Shown one piece after another: positions 36,161 through 41,109 of a DNA stretch of 41,109 bases. A model generated the notes under the pieces. That model was not told where the DNA came from, did not search any database, and worked only from the letters and a program-made list of their open reading frames with translations. How positions within the stretch are numbered: position 1 is the first letter of the stretch; each line of letters begins with the position of its first letter. Position numbers and translations under genes: made by a program. Source of the stretch: Streptomyces griseicoloratus (GTDB lineage: Bacteria; Actinomycetota; Actinomycetes; Streptomycetales; Streptomycetaceae); NCBI RefSeq assembly GCF_014534645.1, contig NZ_JACVQF010000236.1, positions 1 through 41,109 on the forward strand, written 5' to 3'.

Positions 36161-37989
36161 GTCTGGCCGCCTCCTGCTCTCGCCCGGGCGAGGTTCACCC
36201 CGCTGGCAATGATCCCGATGTGACTGAACGCCTGGGGGAAGTTGCCCATGAACTCTCCGGTGGACGGGTGGATCTGTTCCGACAGCAGGCCGAGCGGGCC
36301 GGCGCGGGCGCACAGCGAGGCGTACAGCTCCTCGGCCTCGTCGGTCCGGCCCTGGCCGATGAGGTTGTCGACGAGCCAGAAGCTGCACAGCACGAAGGCG
36401 CCCTCGTCGCCGGCCAGGCCGTCGGGTGACTCCTTGTGCAGATAGCGGTAGAGCAGGCCGTCACCCGCCGACAGGCGCTGCGACACGGCGGACACGGTGG
36501 CCACCATCCTCGGGTGGTCGGCCGGGATCACCCGGCGCATCGGCAGCGCGAGCAGACTGGCGTCGACCGCGCCGCCGCCGTCGAGGTGCACGCTCAGGGT
36601 CTGCGCCTCCTCGTCCCAGGACCGTTCGAGGATGAGCCGGCGCAGCTCGTCGGCCGACGACCGCCAGGCCGCGACGTCCCCCGGCAGACCGAGCCGCGAG
36701 CCGATCGACGCCGCCCGGTCCAGCGCCACCTGGCACATCCCGGCCGAGTAGGTGAACGCCCGGCCCTCGCTGCGCACCTCCCAGATGCCCTGGTCCGGCT
36801 GCCGCCACGCCTGCCCGGCGGTGTCGGCCAGCCGTGCCAGGCGGGCCCACAGCGGCGGCTGGATGTCCCCGCCCGAGAGCAGCCACTGGTCGGCGCAGTC
36901 CAGGATCTCGCCGTAGACGTCGTGCTGGCGCTGGTCGGCGGCGCCGTTGCCCCAGCGCACGGGGGCGGACCCCTGATAGCCCTCCAGCTCGGCGTCCTCC
37001 ACCTCGTCCGGCACCGTGCTGCCGTCGAGGGCGTACATGATCCGGGGGTGCCGGCTGTACTCGAAGGCGTCGAGGACCCATCCGAGGAAGGCGTCGGCCT
37101 CGCCGCCGAAGCCGATGCGGCGCAGCGCGAACACCGCGTACGCCGCGTCCCGGATCCAGGCGTAGCGGTAGTCCCAGTTGCGGATCCCGCCGATGGGCGC
37201 GGGCAGCGAGGACGTGGGTGCCGCGACGAGCGACCCGTTGACCAGGTCGTCGCACAGCTTCAGGGTGATGGCCGACCGTCGCACCAGCGCTTCCTCGGGG
37301 CCGTCGTACCGGAAGTGCCGCATCCAGCGGCGCCACGCGTCGGCCGTGGCCCGCAGCATGGCGTCCGCGTCGAGGCGGTGGTGCCGGTGGAAGCGGCCCC
37401 AGGACAGCACGAGGTCGAGGCGGTCGCCCTGCTGGAGGTCGTGGGTGGTGCGCAGGCCCGTCAGGGGACGGTTGGACCGCAGGTGCAGCCGCAGGTCCGG
37501 CCGCCGGGACGGGCGTACCTCCAACCCGCTGAACAGCGACCGCGTCTGCCCGCCGCCCCTCGGCTCCAGCTCCATCCGCAGCCGCACGTGCCCGTGCAGG
37601 ACCTGCGCGCTGCGGACCAGCTCGGCGCGGTCGGCCGGAACGTCGTCGGTGAGGTCCGCCCCGGACCGCAGGACCAGCGCGTCCGTGATGCGGACCAGGC
37701 CGGTGGCGCTGCGCAGCTCGGTCGTCAGGACGCCCGTGTCGGGCTCGTACCGCTGTCTGGCCTCGACCGGGTCCTCGGGCGCGAGGGTGAAGTGCCCGCC
37801 GCGCGCGTGGTCCAGCAGCCCGCAGAACACGGGCTCGGAGTCGAACCTGGGCAGGCACAGCCACGGGATGGAGCCGTCCAGGCCGACCAGCGCGGTCGTC
37901 GCCCCGTCCCCGACGAGGCCGAGGTCCTCCAGCGGCAGGTATCCGTTCCGCCTGCGCAGCGGCCGGAAAGGGGGGTCGGGATCGTGCAT
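36157..37989 (-). CDS. GH15 family (glucoamylase/trehalase-like) hydrolase
   Basis: A 610-residue (alpha/alpha)6-barrel glycoside hydrolase of family 15. The N-terminal beta-sandwich has GYLPLEDLGLVGDGATTALVGLDGSIPWLCLPRFDSEP. The catalytic domain has IGGIRNWDYRYAWIRDAAYAV, general acid Glu404 (GIWEVR) and base Glu571 (LLSEQIHP). No signal peptide is seen, so it works in the cytoplasm, as for the GH15 enzymes that hydrolyse trehalose or maltooligosaccharides to glucose in actinobacteria. It is the second gene of the run ADH, GH15, G6PDH-like and gntK, starting 48 bases after the dehydrogenase stop and overlapping the G6PDH-like start. Confidence 0.9.
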   Translation of the reverse strand: MHDPDPPFRPLRRRNGYLPLEDLGLVGDGATTALVGLDGSIPWLCLPRFDSEPVFCGLLDHARGGHFTLAPEDPVEARQRYEPDTGVLTTELRSATGLVRITDALVLRSGADLTDDVPADRAELVRSAQVLHGHVRLRMELEPRGGGQTRSLFSGLEVRPSRRPDLRLHLRSNRPLTGLRTTHDLQQGDRLDLVLSWGRFHRHHRLDADAMLRATADAWRRWMRHFRYDGPEEALVRRSAITLKLCDDLVNGSLVAAPTSSLPAPIGGIRNWDYRYAWIRDAAYAVFALRRIGFGGEADAFLGWVLDAFEYSRHPRIMYALDGSTVPDEVEDAELEGYQGSAPVRWGNGAADQRQHDVYGEILDCADQWLLSGGDIQPPLWARLARLADTAGQAWRQPDQGIWEVRSEGRAFTYSAGMCQVALDRAASIGSRLGLPGDVAAWRSSADELRRLILERSWDEEAQTLSVHLDGGGAVDASLLALPMRRVIPADHPRMVATVSAVSQRLSAGDGLLYRYLHKESPDGLAGDEGAFVLCSFWLVDNLIGQGRTDEAEELYASLCARAGPLGLLSEQIHPSTGEFMGNFPQAFSHIGIIASGVNLARARAGGGQT

Positions 37990-38037
37990 GCCGTCTCTCT
38001 TCCCGCAGCACCGACAGCTGGTGACCGGCGGAGCGGA

Positions 38038-39087
38038 CTAGAAGCCGATCAGCACCTTCACGACGTCGTCGAGCTTCTTGTCGGAGACCTCGAAGGCCCG
38101 TTCCATGTCGTCGAAGGCGAACTCGTGGGTCGTCATGGGGGAGGGGTCGACCATGCGGGCCTCCAGCACCCGCAGCAGCCGCTCCATGCGGAGCCTGCCA
38201 CCGGGACACAGCCCCGTCGCGATCGTCTTGTCGGCCATGCCGACGCCCCACTCGACGCGGGGGATGCGGACGAACTCCCCCTCGCCGAAGTACCCGATGA
38301 CGGAGATCGTGCCCCCGGGCTTGGTGATCTTGACCGCGGTCTGGAAGGTCACATCGGCGCCCAGGGCCTCGATGGCGGTGTCGACGCCCTGCCCGTCGGT
38401 CAGTTCGAGGACCCGCTCCACGACGTCCTCGCTGGTGAAGTCGACGATCTCCCCGGCGCCGTACGCACGCGCCAGCTTCTGCCGGCCGGGAACCGACTCC
38501 ACCCCGATGACCAGGCCTGCACCCCGGAGTCTGGCCCCCGCCGTCGCCATCAGGCCCACGGGACCCTGCGCGAGAACGGCCACCGTCCCGCCGACCGGGA
38601 TGTTTCCCTTCTCCGCCCCCATGAAGCCGGTCGACAGCATGTCGGCGCAGTAGACCGCCACGTCGTCACTGACACCGTCCGGGATCCGGGCGAGATTGGC
38701 GTCCGCGTCGTTCACGTGGAAGTACTCGGCGAAGACCCCGTCCTTGGAATTGGCGAACTTGAACCCGCCCAGGGGCCCTCCGGACTGCGACGGATATCCG
38801 TTCTGGGAGGCGAGGTCGCCCCAGTCGGGCGTGATGGCCCCGATCAGCACCCGGTCGCCGGGCCGGAAGTCCTTCACCTCGCTGCCGACGGCGTGCACGA
38901 CGCCCACCGCCTCGTGACCGAGCGTCAGGTTCTCCCGTGGTCCGATGCCGCCCTGGACGGTGTGGGAGTCGGACGTGCAGATCAGGGCCTTGGTCGTCCG
39001 TATGACAGCGTCGTTCGGGCCCGGCTCGGGAACGGGCTTCTCCATGAAGCCCACGCGGCCGATCTCCCGCATCACGAATGCCTTCAC
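38038..39087 (-). CDS. Zinc-dependent secondary-alcohol-type dehydrogenase
   Basis: A 349-residue medium-chain dehydrogenase similar to the clostridial/Thermoanaerobacter isopropanol dehydrogenases. Catalytic zinc ligands are Cys37 (LICTSDSHT), His58 and Glu59 (LGHEAVG) and Asp149 (YCADMLSTGF). No structural zinc four-cysteine lobe is present, as in that group. The cofactor loop reads VIGVESVPGRQKLARAYGA, where NADP-specific enzymes have GSRP; the Glu suggests NAD rather than NADP. GTG at 39087 is the start. GH15 begins 48 bases after the stop. A role in aldehyde/alcohol redox balance under oxygen limitation is inference. Confidence 0.9.
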   Translation of the reverse strand: MKAFVMREIGRVGFMEKPVPEPGPNDAVIRTTKALICTSDSHTVQGGIGPRENLTLGHEAVGVVHAVGSEVKDFRPGDRVLIGAITPDWGDLASQNGYPSQSGGPLGGFKFANSKDGVFAEYFHVNDADANLARIPDGVSDDVAVYCADMLSTGFMGAEKGNIPVGGTVAVLAQGPVGLMATAGARLRGAGLVIGVESVPGRQKLARAYGAGEIVDFTSEDVVERVLELTDGQGVDTAIEALGADVTFQTAVKITKPGGTISVIGYFGEGEFVRIPRVEWGVGMADKTIATGLCPGGRLRMERLLRVLEARMVDPSPMTTHEFAFDDMERAFEVSDKKLDDVVKVLIGF

Positions 39088-39125
39088 CTGACTGACCTTC
39101 CTTCGGGGGTACGGCCACGGCGCGT

Positions 39126-39155
39126 GGGACACGCGGGTTTGGGACACGCGGGCTT
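39126..39155. repeat. Tandem 15-bp repeat upstream of the alcohol dehydrogenase
   Basis: GGGACACGCGGGTTT (39126-39140) is followed directly by GGGACACGCGGGCTT (39141-39155), identical at 14 of 15 bases, 39 bases upstream of the dehydrogenase start. It may bind a regulator as a direct repeat. The rest of the 217-base gap to the Usp gene shows no gene. Confidence 0.6.
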
Positions 39156-39304
39156 GGACCCGCCCACCGCGACCCGGCGCCTCGGGCACTCACCTCTGCC
39201 ACTGTTCCAGAGCCCCACGGGACTCGCGACTCGACCACGGTCCCCTATGACTCGAAGGTCTCGACAGCCTCGACTGTCTCGGCCGACTCACAGGTCGCGT
39301 TCCG

Positions 39305-40114
39305 TCACGTCCGGCCGCGGACGACGGCGACGGAAGTGTGCGCGTGGTGCAGCAGTGCCTGGCTCACCGATCCCAGCAGGAGGCCGGTGAACCCACCGCG
39401 CCCCCGGGCTCCGGTGACCACGAGCTGCGCGGTCCTGCTCCGCTCGATCAGCACCTCCCGGACTTCGCCGCTCGCGACCTCGCGCCTGACCGTGACGTCC
39501 GGATACTTCTCCGCGTGCCCGGCGAGCGCCTGGGCCAGCAGCCGCTCCGCGCTCTCCACGCCGGTCCCGGGCGGTGCGTAGTCCGGCAGCCATACGTGCA
39601 CGGCGGCGAGCTCGGCTCCGCGCAGCGCCGCCTCGGCGAAGGCGAACCCGACCGCCGCCTCACTCGCGGGCGAGCCGTCGACGCACAGTACGACCGGACC
39701 GGTTTCGGGCGACTCCTCGCGGGCCACCATCACCGGGCACCGGCTGTGGGCCGTCACGGACGCCGCCGTCGATCCCAGCAGCATGCCGAGGAGCCCGCCC
39801 GCCCCGCGGGCCCCCAGGACCAGCAGGTCCGCCTCCCGCGACTCGGCCTCCAGCACCGACACCGTGTCGCCGGGCACCATGGCCTCGGTGACCGTCACCC
39901 CCGGGGCCACGCTGCGCGCACGCTCCGCGGCCTCGCTGACCAGGCGGTTGATCGGTGTCGTGTCCAGCGGCGAGTACATGGGTCGGACGGGCCAGTTGAG
40001 GGCGTACACCACACGCAGGTCCGCGTGCCGCCGCCGGGCCTCCAGGGCGGCCGTCCCGACCGCGGCGAAACTGGACGACGAGCCGTCCGTTCCCGCGACC
40101 ACCAGGTTGCCCAT
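39305..40114 (-). CDS. Universal stress protein with two Usp domains
   Basis: A 269-residue protein with tandem Usp domains (about residues 1-140 and 145-269). The ATP-binding signature G-x2-G-x9-G-(S/T) occurs as GARGAGGLLGMLLGSTAASV in the first domain and GARGRGGFTGLLLGSVSQAL in the second, each preceded by LLVLGA or LVVTGA, so both domains probably bind ATP. VVAGTDGS and VVLCVDGS are the N-terminal strands. Usp proteins accumulate in hypoxia and stasis and help survival. GGAGGACTG places the ATG at the ideal distance. It follows the lipoprotein gene by 32 bases and precedes the dehydrogenase run. Confidence 0.93.
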   Translation of the reverse strand: MGNLVVAGTDGSSSSFAAVGTAALEARRRHADLRVVYALNWPVRPMYSPLDTTPINRLVSEAAERARSVAPGVTVTEAMVPGDTVSVLEAESREADLLVLGARGAGGLLGMLLGSTAASVTAHSRCPVMVAREESPETGPVVLCVDGSPASEAAVGFAFAEAALRGAELAAVHVWLPDYAPPGTGVESAERLLAQALAGHAEKYPDVTVRREVASGEVREVLIERSRTAQLVVTGARGRGGFTGLLLGSVSQALLHHAHTSVAVVRGRT

Positions 40115-40146
40115 CAGTCCTCCATGGCTCAAATCCGGCCGTGACG

Positions 40147-40764
40147 TCAGTACCGCTGTGCCTTGGCGAGACGGGGCGTGAGCTGTGCGTCCGCGGGCTG
40201 CCGGCTGAACGCGATGGGTTGTTCCTTCTCGCCGGGGCCGAGGTCCTCGACGCCGACGAATTTCGTCTCGACGACCTTTCCGGACGAGTCCTCGAAATCG
40301 ACCTGCACGGCGTACGAGGCCGTGTCGTCGGTCTTGTTGGTGATCGTGACCAGCACGGCGAGCAGCCCGCTGGTCTCGTTCCTGGGCAGGCCCGTCATCC
40401 CGACCTCGGACACCGCGTTGCCGCGTCCCTTGACGTCCTTGAGCACCTTCTCCGCGGCGGCACTGGCGCGGGCGGCCTCGGCCTCGACGGACGCCTCGAA
40501 CTGGGAGGCGCGGGCGGATGCCGAGGAGGCCGCCGCCGAGGCCGAGGCCCGGGCGGAGGCGATCGCGGAGGCCGCCTGTGAGGCGAGGGCCGAGGGCGGC
40601 AGTCCGGAAAAGGATGCCGTGTCGGGGCTGGTGGGTGTCGGCGTCGGCGTGGGCGAGGGGGCGGTGCCGTCGTCGCCGCACGCGGTGAGCACGACAGCGG
40701 CCAGCGCACAGCCGAGTGCCGCCACGACGGCTCGTCGACGGCGACCGGATTGCTCTCGCAGCAT
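40147..40764 (-). CDS. Lipoprotein with Ala/Ser helical repeat
   Basis: A 205-residue lipoprotein. The signal has basic REQSGRRRR, a hydrophobic helix and the lipobox LTAC (cysteine at about residue 29), so it is anchored on the outer side of the membrane. After a Thr-Pro linker (PTPTPTPTSP), residues about 55-105 form an Ala/Ser-rich, Arg/Glu-spaced helix (ASAIASARASASAAASSASARAS) that looks like a coiled coil. The C-terminal segment ETSGLLAVLVTITNKTDDTASYAVQVDFEDSSGKVVETK resembles FxLYD-type beta domains. ATG at 40764 is chosen by the GAAGGA SD; ATG at 40773 is possible. It is probably co-transcribed with the Usp gene. Confidence 0.85.
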   Translation of the reverse strand: MLREQSGRRRRAVVAALGCALAAVVLTACGDDGTAPSPTPTPTPTSPDTASFSGLPPSALASQAASAIASARASASAAASSASARASQFEASVEAEAARASAAAEKVLKDVKGRGNAVSEVGMTGLPRNETSGLLAVLVTITNKTDDTASYAVQVDFEDSSGKVVETKFVGVEDLGPGEKEQPIAFSRQPADAQLTPRLAKAQRY

Positions 40765-41109
40765 GGCTGTCATCCTTCGTACCTGGCCGCAACGATCCCG
40801 TTCATCGTCACCGCCGCCCGGTCGCTGCGCGATCCGGCGTGGTCCATTCGGCGACAACACCGGCACGCCCCGCCGCCCGCGGCACCGCAACCGCCCCGGC
40901 CCCTGGGCCACCGTCCCCGGCCGCCGCTGCCGGCCGCCGGTCCCGGCCGCCGGTCACCGTCCGTCGGCGTCTCGCCGGCCCGCCTGTCGGCCCGGGGCTG
41001 GGGGCTGGCTACCGGCCTCCGGCCTTCGGCCTTCGGTCCCGGTCGCCGTCCGGCCGAGGGCCCGGCCACCGGGGGCAGGGCGGGTGCCGGTCACCGGTCC
41101 CGGGGGCCG
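40765..41109. other. GC-rich terminal stretch without a gene
   Basis: The last 345 bases are low-complexity C/G sequence with short repeats such as CCGGCCGCCGGT and GGCCTTCGGCCTTCGG. An open minus-strand frame here gives an Arg/Gly/Pro-rich product without homology features, so I call no gene. It should contain the promoter of the lipoprotein/Usp unit and the edge of an unseen neighbour. Confidence 0.6.

Noticed and set aside
36436-39390. 984-codon plus-strand ORF opposite GH15 and the alcohol dehydrogenase
   Set aside because: A shadow of third-position GC in two well-identified minus-strand genes; the translation has no recognisable domain.
40770-41069. Minus-strand ORF at the right edge
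   Set aside because: Product is low-complexity Arg/Gly/Pro with no conserved feature or SD.

Overview
The window reads as a chromosomal segment of a Streptomyces. Base composition is very GC-rich, codons end almost always in G or C, and I noticed no TTA (bldA) codon in any gene called here. Several loci are Streptomyces hallmarks: the cys operon with a zinc-ribbon protein between sirA and cysH, an XRE/DUF397/ATPase (WhiJ-type) triad, and a covalent-flavin alditol oxidase nearly matching S. coelicolor AldO as I remember it. No rRNA, tRNA, CRISPR array, prophage or complete insertion sequence was seen. One MITE-like element is present.

Layout. (1) 1-4100, minus strand: assimilatory sulfate reduction (sirA, zinc-ribbon protein, cysH, cysC, cysD; cysD is cut by the window edge), with every junction overlapping by 2-4 bases or nearly so. 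A 27-codon leader peptide with the SRRHVDLGR...C signature of actinobacterial sulfur-gene leaders precedes sirA. (2) 4.1-9.5 kb, minus strand: a GNAT acetyltransferase, a secreted protein of unknown function, a GAF-domain regulator and an AidB-like acyl-CoA dehydrogenase. (3) 9.6-15.9 kb: a BrkB/YihY membrane protein, an NmrA-type oxidoreductase divergent from an AraC regulator, a second AraC-like regulator, two VOC/glyoxalase-fold proteins and a LacI regulator. (4) 16-23.2 kb: a carboxylesterase, the WhiJ-type triad, homocysteine S-methyltransferase, a Tat-exported GH43 arabinanase-type enzyme, a DinB-like/PEP-mutase-like pair and a TetR regulator. (5) 23.4-30.3 kb: an exported PHP-domain protein with a His-rich head plus a coupled unknown protein, an MFS exporter, alditol oxidase with a coupled unknown protein, and a radical-SAM-like protein with an atypical cysteine motif. 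(6) 30.4-33.6 kb: a one-polypeptide membrane sensor (sigma-factor-like domain, TM helix, CBM2), then rsgA preceded by a short ORF with a perfect Shine-Dalgarno, then a MITE whose ends carry the stop codons of both flanking genes. (7) 33.6-40.8 kb, minus strand: a small membrane protein and a probable stress/carbon unit of lipoprotein, tandem Usp protein, zinc alcohol dehydrogenase, GH15 enzyme, G6PDH-like enzyme and gluconokinase.

How the parts work together. The cys genes reduce activated sulfate to sulfide, and the leader suggests control by cysteine supply. In the right block GH15, the G6PDH-like enzyme and gluconokinase are tightly linked in this order. The G6PDH-like protein lacks the phosphate-binding Lys of the DHYLGK motif (it reads DHFLAM), so a route glucose to gluconate to 6-phosphogluconate, with phosphorylation after oxidation, is a testable idea. 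The sigma-like/TM/CBM2 protein could report extracellular polysaccharide to transcription, by analogy with clostridial RsgI sensors but with a different architecture.

A recurrent regulatory theme is leaderless transcription. At least nine genes have a TANNNT -10-like hexamer 5-7 nt before the start codon and no ribosome-binding site.
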